In this document: positions 23,434-35,879 of the stretch, piece after piece
How positions within the stretch are numbered: position 1 is the first letter of the stretch
How the letters are laid out: every line of letters begins with the position of its first letter
Assembly: GCA_964017045.1 (NCBI GenBank)
Contig: OZ024806.1
Coordinates: 27,187,503 to 27,251,502 of the forward strand
DNA length: 64,000 nt
Reading direction: 5' to 3'
From: Omphiscola glabra
Taxonomy: Eukaryota; Mollusca; Gastropoda; Lymnaeidae
The notes under the pieces: generated by a model
Databases searched by the model: none
What the model saw: only the letters and a program-made list of their open reading frames with translations
Told to the model about the DNA's origin: nothing
Program-made: the position numbers and the translations under genes

Positions 23434-23654
23434 TAGAGTGTATTCCAGTGCCTAGTGGAGTCATGTGTAGGTAAAATTATACTAATCTATCTAAACGAAA
23501 AGTGGAATGTGTTACATGTATTTATGTTTTCACTTTAGATTATAGAGGTATTTAATTCACTTACATTTTTTTTAAAATCAGCAATCTCTAATTTATTTTT
23601 TGCTTCTGGTGCATCGTGAATCCACTTTAAATATTTCATTTTAAGATGTCACTA

Positions 23655-23905
23655 TTTTTATTGAGTCTTTCTCCTGCGGCTGCGCACCACACATAACTGT
23701 CGCTGCACACCACACAGAACTAGGGGCTTCACACCACACAGAACTAGAGCTGCACAGCACACAGAACTGTGGCTGCACACCACAAAGAACTGTGGCTGCT
23801 CACCACACTGGACAGGGACTGTACACCACACAGAACTGGGACTGCACACCACACAGAACTAGGGTGCACACCACTGGGGCTTCACACCACACAGAAATGA
23901 AACTG
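23655..23905. repeat. 23-bp minisatellite
   Basis: About ten diverged copies of CACCACACAGAACTGGGGCT-type units. Confidence 0.85.
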
Positions 23906-24409
23906 TACACCATACAGAACTGGATCGCCATACCACAAAAAACTGAATCTTGGGCCGTCCTTTAACTTAGGGCACATATTCCCATGCGAGTCGTTTTCGT
24001 AGCCTGACACAGGAAGGTATTGCTATTTTCATTACACTGCGACTGTTGTTTGATAACGCTTTATTATAAAAGGAATGACTTTATCGTCTCTGTCAAGGGC
24101 CCAATAAACAGAAATACATATATTTGAATTTGCGATCCTTGTTACGATAACATTTATGTCCGTGTAACACTGCTATTTGGTCAGTGTACAAGAGATAGCA
24201 CCCACCTTGTTGTGGCCAGTAGTGGCCTGGCAGTTAGCTTGGCCCCGCATTTGTCTTATGCGACAGCATGTCTCGTTGGCCAAGTCACCTGTTTTTAAGC
24301 TAACCTGTTTAGAGTATTGTATTACTATTATTGTATTCTATCTGTTACACACATTTTTATATTACAACTGTATTTTCCTCGTGAATACATGCGATTGACA
24401 ATATCATTT

Positions 24410-25440
24410 GTTTAGCCATCCAAAAGGTCGTCTTTCCATTTGGCATCCAGAATGACTTCATGTTATTTTTTTCATCCATAAAGACGTCGTGATATTTCAG
24501 CCATCCACAACAAGGCACTGCTGTTTTGACCATCCACAATGACGTATTTCTGTTTTGGTCATCCATAATTACATATTGCTATTTTGGCCATCCATAAAAA
24601 TGTTTTGTTGTTTAGGCCAATCATAATGACGTACTGCTGTTTAGCCATCCATAAACACGTAGTGATGTTTTTGTCATCCATAATAATGTTTTACTGTTTA
24701 AGCCATCTATAATGACTTATTGCTGTTTAAGCCATCTATAATGACTTATTTAGGAAATCCGTAATGACGCATTGCTGATTTGACCATACATAATGACATA
24801 TTGCTGTTTTGGCTATCCATGATAAAGTTTTGCTGTGTAGGCCAACTGTAATGACGTATAGCAGTTTAGGCCATCCATAATAATGTATTGCTATTTAGGC
24901 CATCCTTAATGATTGAATGCTGTTTTTGACATCCAAAATTACGTATTGTTCGTTATCCAAGTCAAAATGACTGGTGGCTGTTTTGGCTATCCGTAATGAC
25001 GTAGTGCTTTTTTTTGCCATCCATAATGACGTTTTGCAGTTTAGGCCATCTATAATGAATTATTGCTGTTTAGGTCACCCATAATGACTTATTATTGATT
25101 AGTCCATTCTTAATTATTTATTGTTTTTTAGGCAATCCACAATGACTTCTTGCTGTTTAGGCCATCCTTAATGACTTATTGACTTTTAGGCCATCCATAA
25201 TGACTTGTTGCTGTTTTGGGCATCCTTTATCGCTTATTGCTGTTTATGCCATCCATATTGACGTTTTGCTTTTTTGCCAACCATAATGACGTATTGCTGT
25301 TTAGGCCATCCATGATGAAGTTTTGCTTTTTTGCCAACCATAATGATTTTTAGCTTTTTTGCCATCCATAATGACGCATTGCTGTTGTGGCCATCCATAA
25401 TGATGTACTGCTAATTGGATGTCCGTAATGACGCCGTGCT
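24410..25440. repeat. ~29-bp degenerate minisatellite, 1 kb
   Basis: About 35 diverged copies of TAATGACGTATTGCTGTTTA then GGCCATCCA. Copies are 25-30 bp with many point changes, so the array is old. No coding frame of note. Confidence 0.88.
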
Positions 25441-25879
25441 ACACTTACTGATTTTTTTCCCTCCTCCTCCCTATATCGTCATTAATTTTTACAACATTTC
25501 AGAAACTCTCATCAAAATAACGTCACAAATTCTCGATATGGGCGGCCTCGCTCTCGCTATCTCTTTCTTTTCTACTGAAGATCGACGATAACAAATACAT
25601 TTTGTGGCGACAACTAAGTAAAACCTCTCACGTCCCTTGATTGGAAAGTCTTCTTTTGTTCGTTTTCTGCAATGGCTTATTTCAAGACGTTTCTTTTTTA
25701 AAAAGTTAACAACAATTCTGCATTTCAGATTGACTTTGGAGACACGAGAGCGTCAAATGTCTGAACTAATTAGGAGATAGTCTGTTCGAACAGTTTTAAA
25801 TTGAAGAAAATATATATTAACTTGAACATGTGAATTAATTAACATTTGAATTATCATGCTCTTTTACAATAAGATAGTC

Positions 25880-26045
25880 TGCTGATGTAGTGGCTCTAAA
25901 TGTAGGATGCTGATGTAGTGGCTCTAAATGTAGGATGCTGATGTAGTGGCTCTAAATGTAGGATGCTGATGTAGTGGCTCTAAATGTAGGATGCTGATGT
26001 AGTGGCTCTAAATGTAGGATGCTGATGTAGTGGCTCTGAACATAA
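25880..26045. repeat. 28-bp minisatellite
   Basis: Six nearly perfect copies of GCTGATGTAGTGGCTCTAAA then TGTAGGAT; the homogeneity suggests recent expansion. Confidence 0.93.
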
Positions 26046-26049
26046 TCCC

Positions 26050-27265
26050 ATACAAGTCAAGTGCCCAATTGTTTGTTTAAGTACTTTATTTTTAAAAATG
26101 TGTCTCCTGTGTTTCCTTCTTCTGTTGGTATTTATCGTAGAGTGGTCGCTTCGAGGTAGAATTGATAGGTATACACAATGTAAGGTATATACTTAATGTT
26201 CATGTTGTGTTTTTTTTGTGTGTCCTTAACACAGTCAATTCACCGCTGGCTTCGTCGTCCCGTCACACTGAAACTGGAGTGACAGCAATTGTAAGCTTGC
26301 AATACAGGTTGGTTGACCGGCAATCTGACCAGTCTGGACAAAGCAATTCGTTTGTATTTTTTAGACCATATGATGGCTTTTTTGAAAGTATAAGATAGAA
26401 AATTGTATCACGTTCTAGCTAGGTTCAACAGTAGACACGTTTAACCTAAGTTACATAGATAAAAGTAACGAGGCTACCTCACATAGAACCTCTTACAAAT
26501 TGATTCAAATGTTTTTTAACAATCCGTGCCTGATTCAAGCATCACTAAAATCAGTGCATAATCAAGTGATTATTTTACAATCGTTCCAAAATCGATTCGT
26601 GAGCCTATGTGTTCAAATCCATCAGAGTCAAAAGATTTTAAAAAAAAGATTTTCTTAAAACTCTCTCTTAAAATTAAAATGTGTATGATCCAACTGTTCT
26701 GCAGGTGTAACTTAAACTTATATAATCACAAACTCGAATATAAAAGGAACACGCTCAAAGAAATATTTCATAGCTTGAGTTTATTCCGACAGGTAGGACC
26801 TAAACATGTTACATAGGTGAGTAACTAAACATTGCACATGGGTGAGTAACTAAACACTTTACAGGAGTTAGTAAGTAAACATTTGACAGAAATTCTTCAA
26901 AATCACATCGTCCAACAATCTAATTGCCATTGTATACGTGTTTTATTAAAATAATCTTTGAAGATTAGATGCAATGACATGGGACAAATTAGGACTTATA
27001 CTTTAGCAAAGTCGTGTAACACCAAAAAATGTTGTACGTGACATTAATAACAAAACATTTGTACATAATTAACCAAAGATAAGCAATGCCAACAGTTGAG
27101 TGCACACACCAGGAGATGGACCATAACATATGCCTGCGTACACACATATTATGTCACACATAGATTATGAAGAGTGTTTTATGAAAATTGTATTTTTTTG
27201 CTTTACGAGATTTTCGTGGTGTTCCAATGGTTTTAGGTGTCTAGACATATTTATAAATATTGTTA
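26050..27265. other. No supported gene; weak leader-like frame
   Basis: A frame at 26162-26290 contains a hydrophobic run (NVHVVFFLCVLNTVNS) and meets a GT (ATT|GTAAGC), but its DNA is not like the six leaders and no partner exon is seen. A short GTGAGTAACTAAACATT repeat lies at 26815-26880. Confidence 0.35.
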
Positions 27266-27742
27266 TTATTGGTTTTCCAGGTGTTCCAGGTATGCCACCT
27301 GTTGAATGTTTTGTGTTGATACTTTCGGAGTGCTGGGTGTTCCTGGTGTAGATGGTGTTGTAAGCGTTGAAACAATCGGTGTACTAGGAGTACCGGGTGT
27401 TCCAGGTGTGGCAGGTGTTGAAAGTGTTGATACTATAGGTGTACCAGGAGTACCGGGTGTTCCAGGTGTGGCAGGTGTTGAAAGTGTTGATACTATAGGT
27501 GTACCAGGAGTACCGGGTGTTCCAGGTGTGGAAGGTGTTGAAAGTGTTGATACTATAGGTGTACCAGGAGTACCAGGTGTGGAGGGTGTCGTAACATTTT
27601 CAATTCTCGGCGTACTGGGTGTCCCAGGTGTCGTAAGTGTGGAAAATATCGGTGTTACAGGAGTACCAGGTGTAGATGGTGTCGCAAAATTTTCTGTTGT
27701 CGTTTCAGTAGATTCTGATGACGTGGTAGATATAGGTAGGGA
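27266..27742 (-). CDS. Locus D cargo exon: [13 protein letters not shown] repeat protein
   Basis: On the minus strand the frame begins at TCC after a good 3' splice site (TGATTTACTTTCAG) and joins the leader at 30702 in phase 0; 158 residues here, 181 in all. It opens with a Thr/Ser/Glu stretch ([20 protein letters not shown]), then 60-bp repeats encoding [20 protein letters not shown]. There is no Cys and almost no charge. The C-terminus ([15 protein letters not shown]) is out of character: the GTPGTP-type sequence continues in another frame ([10 protein letters not shown]) right after a CAG|GTGGCA site, suggesting either a further splice or a frameshift. Probably a heavily O-glycosylated secreted protein (inference). 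Confidence 0.73.
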   Translation of the reverse strand, partial: SLPISTTSSESTETTTENFATPSTPGTPVTPIFSTLTTPGTPSTPRIENVTTPSTPGTPGTPIVSTLSTPSTPGTPGTPGTPIVSTLSTPATPGTPGTPGTPIVSTLSTPATPGTPGTPSTPIVSTLTTPSTPGTPSTPKVSTQNIQQVAYLEHLENQ

Positions 27743-27779
27743 CTGAAAGTAAATCATAAAATCAAAGAAATTTCTATAC

Positions 27780-28500
27780 GTCACAGCCTCGTGTTCAAAT
27801 GTTGTCAGTGTTTGGTGTGTGCGTTCCTGTGTGTTGGTGTATATGTGTGATGTTCTTTCTGGGTATTATATTTGTGTTGTTGATAAACAGAGTTGGTGCT
27901 GTTATTGGATTTATTGATGTTGCTAGTGATGGCGATCTCCTTAATTTAGTGGCATTGATTGTGAATATCGTACTGATGTAGCTGCTGTGACGTCTTTCTT
28001 ATTTTCTCTTGACGCTTTTGAAATAGTTATACACATTTTATTGGTCAGTTTAACATCTTAAAAGTGGACATAACAATTTATCTCGGATAATGTATGGTTT
28101 TGGTAAGTTAATATGTACAGGAAGTTAATTAGATCATGATTTAATGTCATGCGCAGAAGTAAATCAGACGAATGGCTATGCAGGATGGACGATTTTAGGC
28201 TCAGGCCATAATTCATTGTTGTCCTCTTATAACATCGTGTGATTTATCTGTGTGAAGGAATACGACAATTTATGTTATATTTTCTGAAGTTAGGAGACTT
28301 ATTATTATTATTGCTCTTTGTGCCAAGTCGATGAATAAAAAAAAAAGGTGATGTAAAATCGTGACGATCTGACTCGTGTCTTTGAGGATAGTGTGAAAAC
28401 TATGAAAAGTAATTAATTAAAGGGATACCAGCTAAACATTGATATATCCAATCTACAAGTAAATATAAATGCAGCATCCCAATAAATGATGTTGTTACAG
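27780..28500. other. Locus D intron sequence
   Basis: Part of the predicted intron 27743-30701. A hydrophobic 60-codon plus-strand frame (27799-27981) has no support as a gene. Confidence 0.4.
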
Positions 28501-28504
28501 TCAG

Positions 28505-28965
28505 ACTAGCTATCTTATATGTACACATTTCATCGGTCAGCCTAGATTTCTGATATATACACATTTCATCGGTCAGCCTAGCTTTCTGATATATACACAT
28601 TTCATCGGTCAGCCTAGCTTTCTGATATATACACATTTCATCGGACAGCCTAGCTTTCTGATATATACACATTTCATCGGACAGCCTAGCTTTCTGATAT
28701 ATACACATTTCATCGGTCAGCCTAGCTTTCTGATATATACACATTTCATCGGACAGCCTAGCTTTCTGATATATACACATTTCATCGGACAGCCTAGCTT
28801 TCTGATATATACACATTTCATCGGACAGCCTAGCTTTCTGATATATACACATTTCATCGGTCAGCCTAGCTTTCTGATATATACACATTTCATCGGACAG
28901 CCTAGCTTTCTGATATATACAAAGTTCATTGGACAGCCTAGCTTTCTGATATATTAATAAATATA
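28505..28965. repeat. 36-bp minisatellite in locus D intron 2
   Basis: About twelve copies of CAGCCTAGCTTTCTGATATA then TACACATTTCATCGGA. On the sense (minus) strand of locus D the frame stays open as ARLSDEMCIYQK repeats (201-codon ORF, 28400-29005). The unit also carries ATATATATCAG, which looks like a 3' splice site. I call it intronic repeat; exon use is not excluded. Confidence 0.9.
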
Positions 28966-29029
28966 ATTTGATTGATTTTTTAAAAATTGTTAATAACACA
29001 AACACAAATGTTAGCTGTGTATTTTTAAT

Positions 29030-30465
29030 ATTTAATATTTTTAAATGTTTACTTTTTAAAATTCAAATAATATATTTTTACAAATAAACATCTATTTATC
29101 AATTTAGAAAACCAATGGCTTTAACAAATCGTGGGTATATTTACACAATAATACCCCTGAATATCAAAACAAAATGGTTTTACTCACTTTAAAATTTAAC
29201 TTTAGAAAAGAGGGAAGGGTTAATATTTATTTTCTTAAACAAATTGAAACATATTGTTTTTACTTTACGAAAAGTAAAGTTGGTGCGTATTTTTATGAGA
29301 TTAACAACTTATAAAAAAAAAGAACTCTCAGGTCTGTTATAGACGTAAAAGAACTCTCAGGTCTGTTATAGACGTAAAAGAACTCTCAGGTCTGTTATAG
29401 ACGTAAAAGAACTCTCAGGTCTGTTAAAGACGTAAAAAACGGATGCGAGATTCTGCTTTAGATTAAATAATTCTTTTTTTTTTTTTTACTAATTTCAGTT
29501 AATGTATAACTAAAAAAAAAAAACAAGGCAAAAGTTTGCTAACATTTTGATGACGATATCAATATATCAAATTCCATTCAAATAAAATATATTTTATCAA
29601 ACAATGTATACATATTTTTTTATAAATACAAGAATAAGTTTTCACAATTTTTAGTTTAAGAAAATGTAGTTCAAGGGCCCGAAAAGTGGTAGGGAAGGCC
29701 CATCATTAAACAATTTTTAAAAAAATGACATCTAAAGTATTTCTCAAGCGTAGAAATCTTTGCTCAACTAAACTCTTAATGACAATAATGATATAATTAG
29801 TGATAATTTAGATTGTGTAATTGAAGGTCATGTTTAGCGGAAAAAAAATGTAGTTATGGGAGCGTGAAAATGAGTACGGTAGGCGTATAATATATAGCAG
29901 ATATATATTTCTCAAAACTTAATTGTGTTAAAACGTAAATATCATAACATAGATACTTCTTTTTACATGTAGGAATTTTGATGAGCTTTTGCAAAAGCAT
30001 ATATAAATTATCGCAAAGTACCTACCTATCAGGTGATACGTTCTAGTAGTATAATATATGGATGTTGCTGTGTCATTAAATTTCACATATCAAACATAAA
30101 TATTGACCTCCTAATTTTCTCCCATTAAAAAAACTGAGAAGATATGTTTGGCTTAACGTCGACATATAACTGCAACCACTACTATTGACGTTATTAAATT
30201 CTATTAGATATTCCTTAATGTTCACATCTCTTAAAACTGTTCGTATCATACCATCTTTGTTATATGAAGCTTCCATATTATTGAAACTGTCTAGATCAGG
30301 CCGGTCATGGAATAGGTGACACTGTTGCATTTCTCACAGATTAATTCCTTTTTTGCCAGCGGGAAGATGATCAGAAATTCCCATACCCTCATAAAAAAAA
30401 GAGCATGCACATTATGTTCATTGTATGCGAAGACGCATAATATGCGCATCTTTACGACGCATTCA
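29030..30465. other. AT-rich intron with a 29-bp array
   Basis: Four copies of AAAAGAACTCTCAGGTCTGT then TATAGACGT lie at 29318-29440. Otherwise AT-rich intron of locus D with nothing recognised. Confidence 0.55.
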
Positions 30466-30474
30466 AATCGTGAA

Positions 30475-30656
30475 CAGTGGCGTAGCGAGCTTAATTCGCG
30501 CCCGGGTCACAATACCTTTTTAGCGCCCCCCAATACCTTTTCAGCGCCCCCCCCCCTATTCGAAAACAATACAATATTATAGTAAAATATACCATTTGGC
30601 GCTCCTTTGTGATTAGCTCCCGGGGCATGATGCCCCCCCCCCTCACCACGCCACTG
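30475..30656. mobile_element. hAT MITE with perfect 8-bp target duplication
   Basis: 182 bp from CAGTGGCGTAGCGAG to CACCACGCCACTG (inverted ends), flanked on both sides by ATCGTGAA (30467-30474 and 30657-30664). Noncoding. It lies in locus D intron 2, 45 bp downstream of the leader exon donor. Confidence 0.9.
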
Positions 30657-30701
30657 ATCGTGAATTATTTTTTTTTTCCTAACATAAGGAGGGCCACATA
30701 C

Positions 30702-30770
30702 CTGGACGGTTCGAGAGTTGGTCATTGTCATGGTGACCAGCAGAAGCAGGGTGCTGAGAAACCGTATCAT
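30702..30770 (-). CDS. Locus D leader exon (signal peptide)
   Basis: Minus-strand 69-base exon encoding 23 residues: MIRFLSTLLLLVTMTMTNS, predicted cut, then RTVQ. A 3' splice site (TTTCTCTGACAG) lies four bases (GAAA) before the ATG and the exon ends in phase 0 at CAG|GTATGT. DNA core CCTGCTTCTGCTGGTCA is the same as in locus F. A longer frame reaching ATG 30812 is rejected because it would read through the acceptor. Partner exon: 27742-27266. Confidence 0.78.
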
Positions 30771-30847
30771 TTTCCTGTCAGAGAAATATGTTCTACAATA
30801 TGTACTATACACTTTTGGAACTTAGGTGAATAGGTAGCATCGAAACA

Positions 30848-31070
30848 ATATACATTGACTATATAAAATAGCATACCAAAGCTACGGCTATACGCCACTA
30901 TACGTACATACACATAAAATAGCATACCAAAGCTACGGCTATACGCCACTATACGTACATACACATGAAATAGCATACCAAAGCTACGGCTATACGCCAC
31001 TATACGTACATACACATAAAATAGCATACCAAAGCTACGGCTATACGCCACTATACGTACATACTTAACC
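30848..31070. repeat. 51-bp minisatellite in locus D intron 1
   Basis: Just over four almost identical 51-bp copies (ATAGCATACCAAAGCTACGG then CTATACGCCACTATACGTAC). It starts about 75 bp upstream of the leader exon on the sense strand. Read on the minus strand it has no stop and contains TTTG|GTATGC, a donor-like site. Confidence 0.93.
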
Positions 31071-31439
31071 AATATTGTTCATAGGATTTTCTTTCCGTTG
31101 TGCCACAAAGAGTGTCAAAATCTACAGTTTATTTTTGAAATGTCTATGTTTCTAGCACGTGCCTGGTGTTTCCAGTGCGAATAATCACAACTCACCGACC
31201 CCACACACTTTCTTATTCCACTGCAAAATATAAAAAATAATTTAACTGCAGTTGTTTTTGTTTTTGTTTAAATGTATTAATACAATTTAATATAACCATA
31301 CATAATACGTTAAAGCATTGTTTACAACTGAAATTTTGCAGAGAAAATGTATTAATTGTAAGGCTGTTATTTTTAATACTATATGTTTTTAATATTGACA
31401 GTAAAACAATATATTCCATATTGCTATACTATAAACTGC

Positions 31440-32165
31440 ATATGAATGTATTGAGTTGACATGTGAGTTGACATGTGAGTTGACATGTGAGTTGACAGTA
31501 ATACAATGATTTTAAATGTGCCATGCATTTTAAACTACTTACCAATGTTGTGTGTTGACGTTGGCCATGCACTAATAAAGTACTTACCAATGTAGTGAGT
31601 TGACAGGTGAGTTGGCCATGCACTATTAAAGTACTTACCAATGTAGTGAGTTGACAGTTGAGTTGGCCGTGCATTATTAAACTACTTACCAATGTAGTGA
31701 GTTGACAGTTGAGTTGGCCGTGCACTATTAAAGTACTTACCAATGTAGTGAGTTGACAGGTGAGTAGGCCATGCATTATTAAACTACTTACCAATGTAGT
31801 GAGTTGACAGGTGAGTTGGCCATGCATTATTAAACTACTTACCAATGTAGTGAGTTGACAGGTGAGTTGGCCATGCATTATTAAACTAATTACCAATGTA
31901 GTGAGTTGACAGGTGAGTTGGCCATGCATTATTAAAGTACTTACCAATGTAGTGAGTTGACAGGTGAGCTGGACATGCATTATTAAACTACTTACCAATG
32001 TTGTGAGTTGACAGTTGAGTTGGCCATGCATTATTAAACTACTTACCAATGTACTGAGTTGACTGTTGAGTTGGCCATGCATTATTAAAGTACTTACCAA
32101 TGTAGTGAGTTGACAGGTGAGTTGGCCATGCACTATTAAACTACTTACCAATGTAGTGCGTTGAC
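31440..32165 (-). repeat. 51-bp minisatellite whose every unit carries a 5' splice site
   Basis: About thirteen 51-bp units. On the minus strand (locus D sense) each reads CCAACTCACCTGTCAACTCA then CTACATTG|GTAAGTA, a consensus donor; one unit has GTAATTA instead. Most units also contain CAG|GTGAGT on the plus strand. The minus-strand unit resembles the 3' end of locus A's proposed first exon, so the array looks like amplified first-exon ends. The 251-codon minus-strand ORF (31429-32184) is the repeat read through. Confidence 0.92.
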
Positions 32166-32290
32166 AGGTGAGTCCCAATTGCAAAGAAACTGTGTCTCCA
32201 ATGTAACGTAGCGACTAAATGTGAAGTGCAATGGTTAAATTTGTTTAATACAAAAAGGCAATGATAATTTTATTTAATAAATGTTTTATA
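32149..32290 (-). promoter_or_regulatory. Proposed TATA box and untranslated first exon of locus D
   Basis: On the minus strand GTGTATAAAAC (TATAAAA at 32284-32290) is followed by an exon of about 105 bases (start near 32255) ending CGCACTACATTG|GTAAGTAG at 32149. It aligns in outline with the locus A first exon (CATTGCA...CTCAC...TCAAC...ATTG, donor). The exon end is the first, most upstream unit of the 51-bp array. Confidence 0.55.
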
Positions 32291-32711
32291 CACCATTTAA
32301 CAATGTGTTCTTGCGTTAATGTTGTTGTCCGTTTTTCAGAAAAAGAGTACATCAAATAAAAAAAATAATAAGTTAGTAAGTTAGCCTGGATTTTAGTAAA
32401 AAATGAATGTCTCTCAAACTATTTAGTTTAAGGGATTTAATATGATTATTGATTCAACAGGGGTTGGGAGTGGGAGTTAAGTATACAACTAAAGAACCAT
32501 CATTGTGCGAAATGTCATGTTATATTCAGCCATTATTTTTCATTTTCAGTCACATTATGAATACTGTAAGTAATCCCTTGTCAAATTGTGAGTTAATAAA
32601 ATTAATTAAAAAAATAAACTATATTTCGTTATTTGTAGTTAACCAGTGGTGAGTGGAAACTTCCAGTTTCAAAACATAATCAACCCACGCGGTTAATTAT
32701 ACATTGAAAAC

Positions 32712-33620
32712 ATATTGATGTTGTGTTTATGTTGTGTTCATATTGTTTTCATATCGTGGTCATGTTGTGGTCATATTGTGTTCATGCGGTGGCAATTTTG
32801 TGGTCATGTTGTGTTCATGATGTGGTCATGTTGTGGTCATGTTGTGGTCATGTTGTTTTCATGTTGTGGTTATGTTATGTTCATGATGTGGTCATATTAA
32901 TGTCATGTTCTTTTCGTGTTGTGGTCATGTTGTGTTCATGATGTGGTCATATTAAGGCCATGTTCTTTTCATGTTGTGGTCATGTTATGTTCATGATGTG
33001 GTCATATTAAGGTCATGTTCTTTTCATGTTGTGTTCATGATGTGGTCATATTAAGGTCATGTTCTTTTCATGTTGTGATCATGTTGGGGTCATGTTGTTT
33101 AAATGTTGTGGTCATGTTGCGTTCATGTGCTGGTCATGGTGTGGTCATGCAGTGGTCACGAGGTGTTCATGTTGTGTACATTGTAGTTTTCATATTGTGG
33201 TCATGGTATTTCTGTTGTTATCATGCTGTGTTCCTGTTATGGTCATGGTGTGTTTATGTTGTGGTCACGTTGTGGTCATCTTGTGATATTGCTGTGTTCA
33301 CTAGTGTTTATGTTGTGATATTGCTGTGTTCATGTTGTGGTCATGTTGTGGTTATGTTTTGTTCATTTTAGTGTTTATGTTCTGGTTATGTTGTGTTCAT
33401 GCTGTGTTTATGTTGTGGTCATATTGTGTTGATGAGGTGGTCATGTTTTTATCATGCTGTAGTCATGTTGTGGTTATGTTGTGTTCATTTTAATGTTCAT
33501 GTTGCGGTCATGGTGTGTTCAAAAAGTGCTCCTATTGTGGTAATGTTGTGTTTCTGTTGTGATCATGCTGTGTTTATGTTGTGGTCATGGTGTGGTCATG
33601 TTATTGTAATGAGGTTGTTA
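32712..33620. repeat. 12-bp minisatellite (TCATGTTGTGGT)n, 0.9 kb
   Basis: About 75 degenerate copies of TCATGTTGTGGT. Overlapping open frames rich in Cys, His, Val and Met are a by-product of the 12-bp period. Confidence 0.93.
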
Positions 33621-33644
33621 ACCGTAGTAAATTATTTCAAATTT

Positions 33645-34060
33645 TGAAACTCATCTGTTACCAGACAAACTCATCTGTTACAAGACAAACTCATCGGTTT
33701 CCAGACAACCTAATCTGTTCCAAACAAACTCATCTGTTTCCAGACAAACTCATCTGTTTCCAGACAAACTCATCTGTTTACAGACAATCTCATCTGTTTC
33801 CAGAGAAACATATCTGTTTCCAGACAAAAACAGCGGTTTCCAGACAAACTCATCTGTTTTCAAACAAACTCATCTGGTTCTAGACAACCTCATCTGTTTC
33901 CAGACAAACTCATCGGTTTCCAGACAAACTCATATATTCGAAACAAATGCATCTGTTTCCAGACAAACTCGTATGTTTCCAAACAAACTGATTGGTTGCA
34001 AGACAAACGCATCTGTTTCTAGACAAACTCATCTGTTTCCAGACAAACTCATATCTTTGA
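33645..34060. repeat. 20-bp minisatellite
   Basis: About twenty copies of CCAGACAAACTCATCTGTTT, several diverged. Follows directly on the 12-bp array. Confidence 0.92.
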
Positions 34061-35585
34061 ACGGCACATACCTATTATAAATCCTTATTCATGATGTTTA
34101 TTCTCAAAACGATATACTACACCATTCATAATATGTATCCCAGGGTACATATAAATAATTAGTCATGCATATCTAATACCATTACACTTTGTGACGGACC
34201 GATGCTGGGAAGCTTACACCATAGATGCAATGTGATAAGGCAGATTATGGTAGCTCTACACCATATATACAATGTGATAAGGCAGATTATGGTAGCTCTA
34301 CATTATAGTGACATTGTGGCGTGTGAACGCTAAATAATAAATATACTCTCATGAAATCATACTGAAAATACCAAAGCATCTGTGGTACATTTTCCAGCGT
34401 GTATATTAGAATTAACGCAATATTAATTTTTTTTTTTTTTAATTACAAATGTTGGACTTTATTTATGGTTACACAAAATACACATTTAAACGTTTTGCAA
34501 ATGTCTTCATCAGCACAAGAAAAAGTCTTGATATAAATTAAATGTACGCCTAAATAATATGTTTCCTACCTAAAAATTAAAGAAGAATGCAGAATGATAA
34601 TAGAAAACCAAACAGTTCGCAACAAAAAAATTCTCATAAAAATAGTTCATGCTTATATATTCTCATTATGCTAATAAGACAAAAACAACGATGATGATTA
34701 CTGTTGCACAGATTTCCCTTTCATCCCAGAATACAAATGAATCGAGTGCCATGATTTTGCGCTGCGGCTAGTTCGGTCATGTAAGATTTTATTGGTGTGC
34801 ACAAACGAACGTCTTTCCTGCGTGCCATGCGTAAGTCAGCTTCCCTCATTACAAAAGAACGTTGTGTTGTGTGTTAATTTACTTACGCATCTAACATTGT
34901 GAAATTTGTCATTTTTTGAATAATTATTCCTAGAGTTGAGTGAGCAATCATTCCCCCCCCCCCACACCCCACCACGCAAAAACCACAATTCACGGCGAAT
35001 GATAAGTGACATTAGCCCCAATATACGCAAATCATTAAACACCACGATCAAATAAAATCAAATGAAGAAATAATCCCATTTTAACCCAACTTAAATGTGA
35101 AATTTGACATTTTGTTTTCATTAACAAGCTAAAACACATTTGGGTCAATATTTTTACTCAATTCTCCAGTCACAGCTCATCACTACCTCTAAACATTCCA
35201 TCAACAGCATATTTGAAATACATATTTTTGATTGATGAACCCAATTTTTGATAGTGTTGATTCACAGATCAAAGTTGATCCAAACATCAAAATAGATAAT
35301 TAAGTGTACAACGATGTCACTAACGCCAAGAGATGGTGATGATCTCATAAATAAATTTCCAGATAACTGTACTACATGACATCATTTGAAACATCATGAG
35401 CTTTGTCCGTAATATTTTATTTTCTCGTACGTCAATAGTCTCATTTTTTTATAAATGGAGGTGGGACCTAATATATTTCTAAATTTTAGAAGCTGTGGCG
35501 CATCTATTTGTGGGGAAATAAAAGACTGACTATAAGTGTCCTTCAAATGGATGGACAGTGATAATGACTTCATAATCCATTACAT
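34061..35585. other. Gene-free stretch between loci D and E
   Basis: Two 42-bp copies with AGGCAGATTATGGTAGCTCT lie at about 34215-34300. The segment near 34468-34530 (ACACAAAATACACATTTAAA then CGTTTTGCAAATGTCTTCAT) resembles 42778-42850, so both are likely ends of one dispersed retroelement. No exon seen. Confidence 0.5.
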
Positions 35586-35589
35586 GTAA

Positions 35590-35792
35590 CTAGTATGTCG
35601 AGGTACCAATGTAAATTATTACCACTGCGGGTGCTTTAAATATAATTAAAGGATTTCGATTAAGTCAACTGTCCCACAATGTTAAAATGTATTATTTAAA
35701 GAGGACAGTTCCGGTTCCTCGTATCTCAAATGTTTCTCGTATCTCAAAATTTTGGTAGATCAGGACACTCGTATGTCGAGGTGCCACTGTAG
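35590..35792. mobile_element. Tigger/pogo-like MITE remnants
   Basis: GTATGTCGAGGTACCAATGTA (35595-35615) and GTATGTCGAGGTGCCACTGTA (35771-35791) are two copies of one terminus in the same orientation; the second is preceded by CCTCGTATCTCAAA-type sequence. Ends of the form CAGTGGNACCTCGACATACGA are typical of pogo/Tigger-type elements. The elements are incomplete. Confidence 0.5.
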
Positions 35793-35879
35793 TTGCCACC
35801 TACTGGATTGTGCTTTATTCTTAGACTTTTGTCAATGTAATCCTGTAAAAGCCGAGTAGAGAAGGAATTAATTAGATAT

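Noticed and set aside
27306..27746. 146-codon plus-strand [11 protein letters not shown] resembling elastin or collagen
   Set aside because: Antisense of the locus D TPGTP exon; the minus strand has the leader, acceptor and phase agreement.
32715..33883. Cys/His/Val-rich plus-strand ORFs
   Set aside because: They are translations of the 12-bp TCATGTTGTGGT and 20-bp arrays, degenerate and without splice or start context.
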